Of a stretch of DNA of 64,000 nt, positions 17,615 through 26,719 are shown one piece after another. Origin of the DNA: Acetatifactor muris (GTDB lineage Bacteria > Bacillota > Clostridia > Lachnospirales > Lachnospiraceae). Positions within the stretch are counted from its first letter, which is position 1. Each line of letters opens with the position of its first letter. Location: NCBI RefSeq assembly GCF_024623325.1, contig NZ_JANJZD010000023.1, positions 1 to 64,000 on the forward strand, written 5' to 3'. Position numbers and translations under genes: made by a program. Under the pieces are notes generated by a model. It did no database searches. It saw only the letters and a program-made list of their open reading frames with translations, and was not told the DNA's origin.

Positions 17615-19573
17615 ATGGATAAAATGCGCATGGAGTCGAAGGACATAACAGCGCAAAATATAGAAAAAATCGGAGCATTGTTCCCAAACTGTATTGCGGA
17701 ATCTCCGGATGGATACGGCGGATTCAAAAAGTCAGTTAACTTTGAAGTGCTGAAGCAGATGCTCTCAAATGAGACGGCGGAGGCTGACGAAGCCTACGAA
17801 TTTACCTGGGTGGGGAAGAAGGCTGCCGCCGCAGAGGCCAGGCGGATTACCAGAAATACCCTGCGGCCCTGTCCGGAGGAGAGCAGAGACTGGGATACTA
17901 CTGAAAATCTGTATCTGGAGGGAGAGAACCTGGAGATTCTGAAGCTGCTGCAGGAAAGCTATCTGGGCAGTGTGAAGATGATTTACATTGACCCGCCGTA
18001 CAATACAGGACATGATTTTATATATCCGGATTTATTTCTGATGGACAAGGAAGCGTATAATGAAGGCACAGGATATTTTGATGAAGAGGGACATGTAAAT
18101 TACCGGCGTAAGAACGGAAAGCTTGCCGGCAGATATCATTCAGATTGGTGCAGCATGATGTATCCGCGGCTGATGCTGGCCAGAAATCTGCTTCGGGAGG
18201 ATGGTGTCATTTTTATTTCCATCAATGATACCGAACTGTTTAATCTGCAGAAGATCTGCTGTGAAGTCTTCGGGGACGATAATTATCTGGCATGTTTCCC
18301 CCGTGTGACCAAAAGAGCGGGAAAAACCACGGAGGCCATTGCCCGGAATCACGACTATGTGCTGGCGTTCGGCAAGTCGTCTGAGACCGGTTTTTATCTG
18401 CCGCCGCACACGGATACAGGCTATCGGTTCTCCGATGAATATGAAGCGCAGCGGGGGAAGTATAAGCTGAATCAGACGCTGGATTATGACAGTCTTCAGT
18501 ACAGCCCCAGCCTGGACTACCCAATTGAGCTGGAGGGAGAAACCTTTTATCCCGGACCTTCCTATGAGAAGTATCTGGAGCGGAAGGCGGGCAGACATGC
18601 CAGGGCTGACTGGGCATGGCGCTGGAGCCGTGAGTTATTTGAATTTGGATATAAGAACGGGTTTATCGTGGTGAGAAAGAGGGGAAAACGTTCCAGAATC
18701 TATACTAAGACCTATCAGAAGGCCAGGATTGTGAGAACGGATTCCGGCTTTGCCGTCGAATACTCGGAGCGGACAAAAGCGATCTCAACGCTGGAATTTG
18801 TAAATAATGAATATTCCAACGACAATGCCAAGAAGAATCTGTTGAAATTTTTTGAGACCAGTGTGTTTGATTATTCCAAACCGGTATCGCTGCCGAAGGC
18901 ACTGGCAGAGTATACGACCCGGGGGGATGACATCATAATGGACTTCTTCTCAGGCTCCTCCGCCACAGCACAGGCAGTGATGCAGCTGAATGCGGAAGAC
19001 GGCGGAAGACGCAGATTTATTATGGCGCAGCTGCCGGAAATATGCGGGGAAGGGACGGAAGCCGGTAAGGCGGGATTTCGTACCATCTGCGATATCGGGA
19101 AGGAGCGCATCCGCCGGGCAGGAGAGAGGCTGATAAAGGCAGGTGTGTGGTCCGGAAGTGCCCCGGATGTGGGTTTCCGTGTATTCAGGCTTGACGAGTC
19201 CAATATGAATGACATTTATTACAGTGCGGAAGAATACAGCCAGTCCATGCTTCTGCAGCTGGAATCCAATGTCAGGGCAGACCGCACGGATCTGGACCTG
19301 TTGTTCGGCTGTCTGCTGGACTGGGGCCTTCCGCTGACGATGACCTGTCGAAGCGAAAAGCTGGGAAACTGTACCATCCACACCTACAATGAAGGGGAAC
19401 TGATTGCCTGTTTTGATGAGGCAGTTCCTGAGAATGTCATACAGGAAATTGCGGCCCGCAGACCCAGGCGTGCCGTGTTTCGGGATTTTGGGTTTGAGAA
19501 TAGTCCGGCAAAGCTGAATGTGGGCCAGATTTTCAAAGTTCTGGCGCCGGATACCAGAATTAAAGCAATTTAA
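17615..19573 (+). CDS. mod: Type III restriction-modification system methyltransferase (Mod)
   Basis: A 652-residue DNA adenine methyltransferase subunit that also provides sequence recognition for the complex. It has the beta-class motif order: catalytic motif IV DPPYNTG at residues 126-132, a long target-recognition region (about 190-400), then the AdoMet-binding motif I DFFSGSSATAQAV from residue 443. The start at 17615 has AGGGAGGG upstream. The res gene follows after 17 bp, so the two form a standard Mod/Res operon. No frameshift or homopolymeric phase-variation tract is apparent. The recognition sequence cannot be inferred. Confidence 0.95.
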   Translation: MDKMRMESKDITAQNIEKIGALFPNCIAESPDGYGGFKKSVNFEVLKQMLSNETAEADEAYEFTWVGKKAAAAEARRITRNTLRPCPEESRDWDTTENLYLEGENLEILKLLQESYLGSVKMIYIDPPYNTGHDFIYPDLFLMDKEAYNEGTGYFDEEGHVNYRRKNGKLAGRYHSDWCSMMYPRLMLARNLLREDGVIFISINDTELFNLQKICCEVFGDDNYLACFPRVTKRAGKTTEAIARNHDYVLAFGKSSETGFYLPPHTDTGYRFSDEYEAQRGKYKLNQTLDYDSLQYSPSLDYPIELEGETFYPGPSYEKYLERKAGRHARADWAWRWSRELFEFGYKNGFIVVRKRGKRSRIYTKTYQKARIVRTDSGFAVEYSERTKAISTLEFVNNEYSNDNAKKNLLKFFETSVFDYSKPVSLPKALAEYTTRGDDIIMDFFSGSSATAQAVMQLNAEDGGRRRFIMAQLPEICGEGTEAGKAGFRTICDIGKERIRRAGERLIKAGVWSGSAPDVGFRVFRLDESNMNDIYYSAEEYSQSMLLQLESNVRADRTDLDLLFGCLLDWGLPLTMTCRSEKLGNCTIHTYNEGELIACFDEAVPENVIQEIAARRPRRAVFRDFGFENSPAKLNVGQIFKVLAPDTRIKAI

Positions 19574-19590
19574 AAGGAGGCGAAGACAGG

Positions 19591-22500
19591 ATGAAATTGC
19601 AGTTCAAGCATCAGAAGTTCCAGGCGGATGCGGCGAAAGCCGTAGTGGACGTCTTCGCCGGGCAGCCATTTCTGACCTCTTTTTATACTATGGAAAAAAG
19701 AGAAGGATATGTCCAGCACTCCATCAATGAGGAGGAAGAGTCGATTGGATGGAGGAATCAGCCCCTTGTGCCGGAATTGACCGACGGTGTGATTCTGGAG
19801 CATATTCATAAGATTCAGAGGGTCAACCAGATTGCATTTTCACCGAAACTGGAGGGACGATATAATCTGACTATTGAGATGGAAACCGGTGTGGGTAAAA
19901 CATATACCTACATTAAAACCATGTATGAGCTGAACAGACATTACGGCTGGAGTAAATTTATCGTGGTGGTTCCCAGCGTGGCTATCCGGGAAGGGGTGTA
20001 TCAGTCCTTTCAGGTAACGCAGGAACATTTTGCGGAGGAATATAATCAGAAAATCCGTTTCTTCATTTATAATTCCGCGCGGCTGACAGAGCTGGACCGC
20101 TTTGCTTCGGACAGCGCCATCAATGTGATGATTATTAACGCCCAGGCGTTTAATGCCAGAGGAAAGGACGCCAGGCGCATCTATATGAAGCAGGATACGT
20201 TTCGGTCCCGGAGACCCATTGACCGGATCGCCCGGACCAATCCCATTCTGATTATCGACGAACCTCAGTCTGTAGAGGGGAAGCAGACAAAAGAACGACT
20301 GAAAGAATTCAATCCGCTGTTCACTCTGCGATATTCCGCCACCCATAAGGCGGACAGCATCTATAATATGGTATATCGGCTGGATGCCATGGAAGCCTAT
20401 AATAAAAAGCTGGTGAAAAAAATTGCGGTGAAGGGCATTACGGAATCGGGAACCAGCGCCACGGAGAGCTATGTCTATCTGGAAGGAATTAACCTTTCCC
20501 GGAAGGACCCTACAGCCACTCTTCAGTTTGACTGCCGCGGAGCGTCCGGCCTGCGCAAGATCTCCAGAAATGTGAATGTGGGATACAGCCTGTATGAGAA
20601 TTCCGGTCACATGGAAGAATATAAGGATGGATTTGTGGTCAGCGCCATTGACGGAAGAGATGATTCCGTGGAATTTTTAAATGGAATCAGGCTGTATGCC
20701 GGGGATGTAATCGGCAGGGTCAGCGAGGCGCAGATTCGCCGTATTCAGATTCGTGAGACCATATTGTCGCATATAGAGAGAGAACGGCAGATGTTCCACA
20801 AAGGCATTAAAGTGCTGTCCCTCTTTTTTATTGATGAAGTCGCGCACTACAGGCAGTATAACGAGGCAGGGAATCCTTCCAACGGAATGTTTGCAGATAT
20901 GTTTGAGGAGGAATACAGGGATATTACAGAGAACCTGCAGCTGGAGCTGGGGGATGAGGACTATCTGGAGTATCTGTCTGCGATTCGTCCGGAGGATACG
21001 CATGCCGGTTATTTCTCGGTGGATAAGAAGGGAAAGCTGACAGACAGCAGACTTGGCGACAGGAAAGAACGCACTTCCGATGACACGGATGCCTATGATT
21101 TAATTATGAAGAACAAGGAGCTGCTTCTGGAAAGGAATCCGAAGGTTTCTCCTGTCCGCTTTATTTTTTCTCATTCTGCACTTCGGGAAGGCTGGGATAA
21201 TCCCAATGTATTCCAAATCTGTACTCTGAAGCAGAGCAGCAGTGAGGTCCGCAAGCGCCAGGAGGTAGGGCGGGGGCTTCGGCTGTGCGTCAATCAGGAC
21301 GGAGAGCGTATGGACGTGGGAATGCTGGGAGACGAGGTTCATAACGTGAACGTGCTGACTGTCATTGCCAGCGAGAGCTATGACAGCTTTGCAAAAGGCC
21401 TGCAGTCCGAACTTGCAGAGGCAGTGAGAGACCGTCCCAGAGTAGTGAACGCAGAGCTTTTCAAGGGAAAAGTGATTCGGGATGTGGGAGGCAATGAACA
21501 GGTGATAGATGCCGAGACCGCGCAGGCCATTTATTTTGACCTGGTGGTCAATGGTTATGTGAATAAAAAGGGCGGACTGACTGACCAGTATTATGAAGCG
21601 AAAGCCAACGGAGCGGTGCAGGTTGCGGAGGAGGTGGCCGACAGCGCGGCGGCAATTCTTAAAATTCTGGATGCTGTCTATGACGAGAAACAGATGGCTC
21701 CGGAGGACGCGCGCAAAGGCAATGTAGTATTAAAGCTGGATGAGAGAAAAATTCAGCTTCCTGAATTCAGGGAGCTGTGGGAGAAAATCAGCGCAAGGTC
21801 CGTCTATCGGGTGGACTTTGATACGGATGAGCTGATTCGTCAGTCCATTTTCACGTTGAACGGCAGACTGCGGGTTCCGAAATTATTTTTCCGGGTGGAA
21901 GCCGGGGAAATGAAGGAAATCAGATCGAAAGAAGAACTGAAGGAAGGCGCTTCCTTTGAGAAAAAGAAGTCTTCTACTTACGGCACGAAGGACCAGTTAA
22001 GGATAAATAACAGTGTAAAGTATGATCTGGTGGGGAAGCTTGTGGAAGAAACAGATCTGACACGGAAGGCAGTGATCGCCATTCTTACCGGGATAGAGAA
22101 AAAGGTCTTCGACCAGTTTAAAGAGAATCCGGAAGAATTCCTGATCAGGGCGGCGGCTCTGATTAATGAGGAGAAGGCGGCCGCTGTTATCAGGCACATT
22201 ACGTACAGGAAGCTGGATAAGAGGTATGACGAGGCCATTCTCACCATGCAGGGCATGAAGGGAAGGCTGGGACTCAACGCCATGAAGGCGGAGAAACATT
22301 TGTATGATCATGTATTATACGATTCGACGAATGAACGGGATTTTGCTGCCGAGCTGGAAGCCGATGACCAGGTGCTTATGTATGTAAAGCTGCCGAAGAG
22401 ATTTACCATTTCCACACCGGTGGGGCGTTACAGTCCGGACTGGGCTATTATATTTCGGCCGGGAATGGCAAAATACAGGTTTCTGGTGGCTGAGACAAAG

Positions 22501-22647
22501 GGGGCCGGGACGCCCATGCAGCTGAGGATGATTGAAGAAAGTAAAGTCCATTGTGCCAGGGTGCATTTTCAGGCAATCTGCGGCGACAGTGTGGCCTATG
22601 AAGTGGTAGACAGTTATCAGGCGCTGCTGGATAAAGTGATGGGGTAA
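19591..22647 (+). CDS. res: Type III restriction enzyme Res subunit
   Basis: A 1018-residue ATP-dependent restriction subunit. An SF2 helicase motor has Walker A ETGVGKT from residue 98 and motif II DEPQ at residues 223-226. Later helicase motifs include FIFSHSALREGWDNPNVFQIC and RQEVGRGLRL. The C-terminal PD-(D/E)XK nuclease has SPDWAI with D950 and VAETKG with E968 and K970. With Mod it cleaves unmodified DNA that carries inversely oriented sites. The ribosome site AAAAGGAGG precedes the start. The gene appears intact and full-length for the family. Confidence 0.95.
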   Translation: MKLQFKHQKFQADAAKAVVDVFAGQPFLTSFYTMEKREGYVQHSINEEEESIGWRNQPLVPELTDGVILEHIHKIQRVNQIAFSPKLEGRYNLTIEMETGVGKTYTYIKTMYELNRHYGWSKFIVVVPSVAIREGVYQSFQVTQEHFAEEYNQKIRFFIYNSARLTELDRFASDSAINVMIINAQAFNARGKDARRIYMKQDTFRSRRPIDRIARTNPILIIDEPQSVEGKQTKERLKEFNPLFTLRYSATHKADSIYNMVYRLDAMEAYNKKLVKKIAVKGITESGTSATESYVYLEGINLSRKDPTATLQFDCRGASGLRKISRNVNVGYSLYENSGHMEEYKDGFVVSAIDGRDDSVEFLNGIRLYAGDVIGRVSEAQIRRIQIRETILSHIERERQMFHKGIKVLSLFFIDEVAHYRQYNEAGNPSNGMFADMFEEEYRDITENLQLELGDEDYLEYLSAIRPEDTHAGYFSVDKKGKLTDSRLGDRKERTSDDTDAYDLIMKNKELLLERNPKVSPVRFIFSHSALREGWDNPNVFQICTLKQSSSEVRKRQEVGRGLRLCVNQDGERMDVGMLGDEVHNVNVLTVIASESYDSFAKGLQSELAEAVRDRPRVVNAELFKGKVIRDVGGNEQVIDAETAQAIYFDLVVNGYVNKKGGLTDQYYEAKANGAVQVAEEVADSAAAILKILDAVYDEKQMAPEDARKGNVVLKLDERKIQLPEFRELWEKISARSVYRVDFDTDELIRQSIFTLNGRLRVPKLFFRVEAGEMKEIRSKEELKEGASFEKKKSSTYGTKDQLRINNSVKYDLVGKLVEETDLTRKAVIAILTGIEKKVFDQFKENPEEFLIRAAALINEEKAAAVIRHITYRKLDKRYDEAILTMQGMKGRLGLNAMKAEKHLYDHVLYDSTNERDFAAELEADDQVLMYVKLPKRFTISTPVGRYSPDWAIIFRPGMAKYRFLVAETKGAGTPMQLRMIEESKVHCARVHFQAICGDSVAYEVVDSYQALLDKVMG

Positions 22648-22805
22648 TGTCAGCGGCAGGAGGCGCGCTGCAATATACGCTTTCTCTGCAGGTTTACAGG
22701 GCGCCCCTGTCCAAAATGGCCCAGGCGGCAACCCTGCGGGAGGAACTGCAGAACTGCTCCGCATTTACACAGAGCAGTCAGGCGAAATGGCTTTTCCGTT
22801 TATAA
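22647..22805 (+). CDS. Possible 52-residue ORF coupled to res
   Basis: An open frame beginning in the res stop codon (TAATG) and ending 41 bp inside the convergent amidohydrolase gene. The peptide (MSAAGGALQYTLSLQV...AKWLFRL) has no recognisable domain. The only argument for it is the tight coupling, so a chance frame is at least as likely. Confidence 0.2.
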   Translation: MSAAGGALQYTLSLQVYRAPLSKMAQAATLREELQNCSAFTQSSQAKWLFRL

Positions 22806-23925
22806 ATACATGTTTTACCGTCGTGGACACCTGGAAAGGACAACCGTCGGTAATAACGATATCCGCATCCTTGCCGGCTTCCAGAGAACCGACTCTGTCC
22901 GCAATGCCGGCATGTCTGGCGGGGTTGATGGTAATGGCCTGCAGCGCTGCAAAGGGATCCATTCCTGCCTGTACTGCCAGTCCTGCGCAGAGGGGCAGAT
23001 ACTCCTGGGGAATGACAGGGGAATCCGTGATGATGGATACCTGACAGCCTGCCGCAGCCAGCAGGCCGGGAGTGGTCCAGCTCTTGTTGCGAAGCTCGTA
23101 TTTGGACGCGCTGGTCAGGGTAGGGCCCACTGCCAGAGGAACGTTTTCCTTCGCCAGCTCTTCCACAATCAGATGCCCTTCCGTCACGTGCTCAAGCGTA
23201 ATCTTCAGATCAAATTCTCTCGCAATTCGAAGAGCGGTGAACAGATCTTCCGCCGCATGGGCATGAGCCTTCAGGGGAATTTCCTTTTTCAGGACAGGAA
23301 TCAGAGCTTCCAGTTTGATGTCAAAGGCCGGGCGTTTGGAGATATCATCTCCTGCGTTTTCCTTTTTCTCCATGTATTCCCGGGCCTTGAACAGAATCTC
23401 ACGCAGAAGGGCAGCTGTGGTCATACGGCTGGAATCTTTTTTATCTCGATAGACTCTCTTTGGATTTTCGCCGAAGGCACATTTCATGGCAACATTGTCA
23501 CGCACCACCATATCATCCACCCTTTTACCTGCAGTCTTGATGGTGGTGAATGTGCCGCCCAGCACGTTGGCGCTTCCGGGCCCTACACAGACACAGGTGA
23601 CACCTGCTGCTGCGGCTTTGGGAAAGGCGGCATCAAGAGGCTTTACACCATCGATACCTCTCATCTGAGGGCTGAGGATGTCGTTCATTTCATTGTAATC
23701 CATTCCTTCATAGCCGATTCCGTAACCGTCCAGGCCAATGTGGCCGTGAGCTTCCACAAAACCGGGATAGACCTGCAAACCTTCTGCGTTTACTATCTCT
23801 GCACCGTCAGGAACGGCCAGATTTTCTCCGATTGCCCTGATTTTTCCGTTTTCTGCCAGGATATCTGCCAGAAAAGCTTCCGGATGGATAGCGTCGTGAA
23901 TCATTCCATTTTTTACAAATAACAT
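22765..23925 (-). CDS. Amidohydrolase (imidazolonepropionase-like)
   Basis: A 386-residue metal-dependent hydrolase of the amidohydrolase superfamily. A small N-terminal beta domain is followed by the first metal motif FVEAHGHIG and later ligands in LKAHAHAAED and LEHVTEGH. The catalytic aspartate lies in IITDSPV. The C-terminus returns to the beta domain (SLEAGKDADIVITDG). This subgroup hydrolyses cyclic amide or dipeptide-like bonds. The precise substrate is unknown, and iso-aspartyl peptide or imidazolonepropionate-like compounds are only possibilities. No signal peptide is seen, so it is cytoplasmic. AAAGGAGG precedes the start. The gene is separate from the phosphorelay operon upstream and converges with res. 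Confidence 0.88.
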   Translation of the reverse strand: MLFVKNGMIHDAIHPEAFLADILAENGKIRAIGENLAVPDGAEIVNAEGLQVYPGFVEAHGHIGLDGYGIGYEGMDYNEMNDILSPQMRGIDGVKPLDAAFPKAAAAGVTCVCVGPGSANVLGGTFTTIKTAGKRVDDMVVRDNVAMKCAFGENPKRVYRDKKDSSRMTTAALLREILFKAREYMEKKENAGDDISKRPAFDIKLEALIPVLKKEIPLKAHAHAAEDLFTALRIAREFDLKITLEHVTEGHLIVEELAKENVPLAVGPTLTSASKYELRNKSWTTPGLLAAAGCQVSIITDSPVIPQEYLPLCAGLAVQAGMDPFAALQAITINPARHAGIADRVGSLEAGKDADIVITDGCPFQVSTTVKHVFINGKAISPDCSV

Positions 23926-23985
23926 AATGCTGCCTCCTTTTGTCCGCAGAACATGTGCTGTACTGCTTTTTGATATTCTATAGCC

Positions 23986-26670
23986 TTATTTCCCTGCGTC
24001 GGAGTAGGTAATCAAGGCATCGTTTTTCCGCATGAATAACAGACCAAAGGACCCGGGACCACAGTTGCAGGCAATGGCGGAGGATGCCTTCTGCAGGTAA
24101 ACCCGTTCAAAAGGACAGTACTGGCGTACCAGTTCCTGAATATACTGCAGACTTTTATCATCCATTCCGGCGTAAGTGATGAACAGGATACGTCTGTCAA
24201 TTGCCCCGGGGTGCAGAAGAACCTTTTTGATATAGCCTTTTATCACATGGTTGAAACTGCCCATCTCCATGCTGCCTACGGCCATGCGGCTCTTCCGCAG
24301 TACAATAACCGGGTGCAGAAGCAACGCATCACACATAATCTGTATCTTTCTGGATATCTGGCCCGCCCGACACATCATATGAGTGCTGTCAATAATAAAT
24401 GCAGAGGAAATATAGCGCCGCAGCTTCTTCACTGTCTTAATGATTTCGTCCTTCGAAGCGTGGTGCTCCGCCATATATGCCGCATACAGCACTGACAGTC
24501 CCATACTGCTGGAAAGATGGCCTGAATCGATTACCGTAACATTTTCAAAGGATTTTGCCGCTTCCACCGCATTGTGATATCCTTCGCTGACATGCTTTGC
24601 CATGGTGATATGTATCACATTCTGGGCTTCGTTGAGCCTTCTGGCAAAAAACTTTTCGTAATCTTCCACTTCCGGAGGATGGGAATTGCCCTCGTTTCCT
24701 TCTGCTATATGGGACAGCAATTCCTCTGCCATCAGCTCTGAATTATCCAGAAAACGTCCCTGCTCCGTACAGATATAATAAGGACATATCTTAATGCCGA
24801 ACTCCTTTCTCAGGGATTCGGGAAGGTCACATACACTGTCTGTGGTGACCATCAGGGATATTCTCTTAGCCTGCTCAAAAATCAGGACATCTTTTCCGAT
24901 TTCAGACTGACTGGCCACTTCGCTGAGATGCACAAGTTCTTTGGGCAGGATACTCAGCACAGCAGCTTCCAGCAGTGCACCACTGATAGGTTTTGCCAGG
25001 TAACCGCTGAAGCCTTCTTTTCGGTAAAGCTGCTGATTGTCACTTCCTGCATTGGCAGTCAGCGCGATTACGGGAACATCCTGACACAGGCCTCCGGGCT
25101 GGGCGTGGAGGGCATGAAGACATTCAATTCCGTCCATTTCAGGCATCAGATGATCCATCAGAATACAGTCATAATGCTGATACTGCGTCAGTTTCAGGCA
25201 CTCGGCAGCACTGGAAGCCGTATCAATATGTATTTTGGTATCTGAAAGCAGCTTGCTGACTACCAACAGGTTCATCTCATTGTCATCCACTACCAGCAGA
25301 TGAGCATCCGGTGCCTCAAACGTGCGCTGATACTGCGCTCCCTCATGGACTTTTGTGCGGGAGGTCAGAGTGAAGGTTCCCAGCTCTTTTTCGTTCATGA
25401 TATCCTGTTCCAGTGTCACCAGGAAGGTGGAGCCGTTCATATATACGCTGTTGACACTGATTTCACCGTTCATCAGCTCTACCAGCTGTTTGACAATACT
25501 CAACCCCAGCCCGGTGCCTTCGATATGACGATTTTTTTTCTCGTCCACCCGCTTAAAGGCGTCGAAGATATAAGGAATATTTTCCTTTTTTACGCCCAAT
25601 CCGGTATCCTCTACAGAATACCAGACCCGCACCCTGTTCACCCCTACGCGTTCACAGCGCACGGAGAGGGTGACAGAGCCCTCCTTGGTGTATTTTACCG
25701 CATTATTCAGCAGGTTAACCAGTACCTGCTTGATACGTACTTCGTCTCCACAGAGCATGCTGGGCATGGAAGGATCTACCTGCAGCCGGAATTCCAAACC
25801 TTTTTCCCTGGCCTTAATCCAGATCATGTTCACAATTTCTGAAAAAAGTTCTCCTGTCTCATAGGATGTGTTGACAATTTCCATTTTACCGGATTTGATT
25901 TTGGACAAATCCAGAATATCATTGATAAGAGTCAGCAGCATTTTACTGGCGCCCTGAATATTCCTTGCATTTTCGGCGATATCATCGGAAATGTCTCCAC
26001 GCAGGATCATTTCATTCAGTCCGATAATGGTATTGATAGGGGTACGGATCTCATGGCTCATGCTGGAGAAAAAGTGATTTTCCGCCTGATTCAGTTCTTC
26101 AATCTCTTTCTTCTGCTGAATGGTGAGCTTATTCTCCACTTCATAGAGATGGTTCTGAAACAGGAGCAGCACGCTGGTCAGGACACCGGCCAGAATCACG
26201 GAACGTACGGAATCAAAATAGGCCTGGGCCGTGGTAGTGGGTATGAGTAGTTCCGGATAATGATAGGCGATATAATAGCAGATCAATGTCTCCGCGATAC
26301 AGAGCAGGAAGAACAGAGGTTTACGCCTTCCCTCCAACGTAACGCTGATATAAATGAAACAGAGAACAAACCATTCCGGTACGCCTCCGTAAATGCCGCC
26401 CCCAGTGAAAAAAACCACCGGAAACAGCACAAGCAGGAGAATTACGGTGGCTGTGGCTCCTGCATTGATGGCTTCTTTCTGAATACTGATTTTGGCCACT
26501 ATGTACATATAGATAAGGCTTCCTGCCAACAGAAACAGGTTTCCTGTATATCTGCCCAGAATCAGTATGAATATCAAAGCCACCATACTGATACCGGTAA
26601 CCAGGCGAAACATACGTTCCCGTAAACTGACTTTATGATCAAAGATAATTTCCAACCATTTTTTAATCAC
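23986..26670 (-). CDS. Hybrid sensor histidine kinase with receiver and C-terminal DegV domain
   Basis: About 894 residues. The N-terminal 170 residues are a bundle of five or six membrane spans. A coiled linker leads to a HisKA helix with the phosphoacceptor in SMSHEIRTPINTIIGL (near 204) and a HATPase domain (VLVNLLNNAVKYTKEG, TGLGVKKENI, GTGLGLSIVKQL). A receiver near 460-580 has LLVVDDNEMN, the phosphoacceptor aspartate in CILMDHLMPEMDG and the lysine in YLAKPI. From about residue 607 to the end there is a complete DegV/EDD domain: VTTDSVCDLPESL, VIHITMAKHVSEGYHNA, VTVIDSGHLSSSMGL and CNCGPGSFGLLFM. DegV proteins bind fatty acids, so the fusion suggests a link between lipid state and phosphorelay. 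The GTG at 26670 follows GGAGG and is preferred over the ATG at 26682. It is last in a three-gene operon. Confidence 0.92.
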   Translation of the reverse strand: MIKKWLEIIFDHKVSLRERMFRLVTGISMVALIFILILGRYTGNLFLLAGSLIYMYIVAKISIQKEAINAGATATVILLLVLFPVVFFTGGGIYGGVPEWFVLCFIYISVTLEGRRKPLFFLLCIAETLICYYIAYHYPELLIPTTTAQAYFDSVRSVILAGVLTSVLLLFQNHLYEVENKLTIQQKKEIEELNQAENHFFSSMSHEIRTPINTIIGLNEMILRGDISDDIAENARNIQGASKMLLTLINDILDLSKIKSGKMEIVNTSYETGELFSEIVNMIWIKAREKGLEFRLQVDPSMPSMLCGDEVRIKQVLVNLLNNAVKYTKEGSVTLSVRCERVGVNRVRVWYSVEDTGLGVKKENIPYIFDAFKRVDEKKNRHIEGTGLGLSIVKQLVELMNGEISVNSVYMNGSTFLVTLEQDIMNEKELGTFTLTSRTKVHEGAQYQRTFEAPDAHLLVVDDNEMNLLVVSKLLSDTKIHIDTASSAAECLKLTQYQHYDCILMDHLMPEMDGIECLHALHAQPGGLCQDVPVIALTANAGSDNQQLYRKEGFSGYLAKPISGALLEAAVLSILPKELVHLSEVASQSEIGKDVLIFEQAKRISLMVTTDSVCDLPESLRKEFGIKICPYYICTEQGRFLDNSELMAEELLSHIAEGNEGNSHPPEVEDYEKFFARRLNEAQNVIHITMAKHVSEGYHNAVEAAKSFENVTVIDSGHLSSSMGLSVLYAAYMAEHHASKDEIIKTVKKLRRYISSAFIIDSTHMMCRAGQISRKIQIMCDALLLHPVIVLRKSRMAVGSMEMGSFNHVIKGYIKKVLLHPGAIDRRILFITYAGMDDKSLQYIQELVRQYCPFERVYLQKASSAIACNCGPGSFGLLFMRKNDALITYSDAGK

Positions 26671-26719
26671 GCTGACCTCCATATTGCCGATTTGCGGCAG
26701 CCCAAATCATAATAACTGT

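Noticed and set aside
17615..19573. Phase-variable mod gene
   Set aside because: No homopolymer or short tandem repeat tract long enough to slip was seen in the gene, and the frame is intact.
22680..22765. ACAGGG-cgc-CCCTGT hairpin between res and the amidohydrolase as a terminator
   Set aside because: The stem is only six pairs and no T run follows on either strand.
22810..23922. 370-codon plus-strand frame opposite the amidohydrolase
   Set aside because: The minus-strand frame has all amidohydrolase metal motifs. The plus frame has no recognisable domain.
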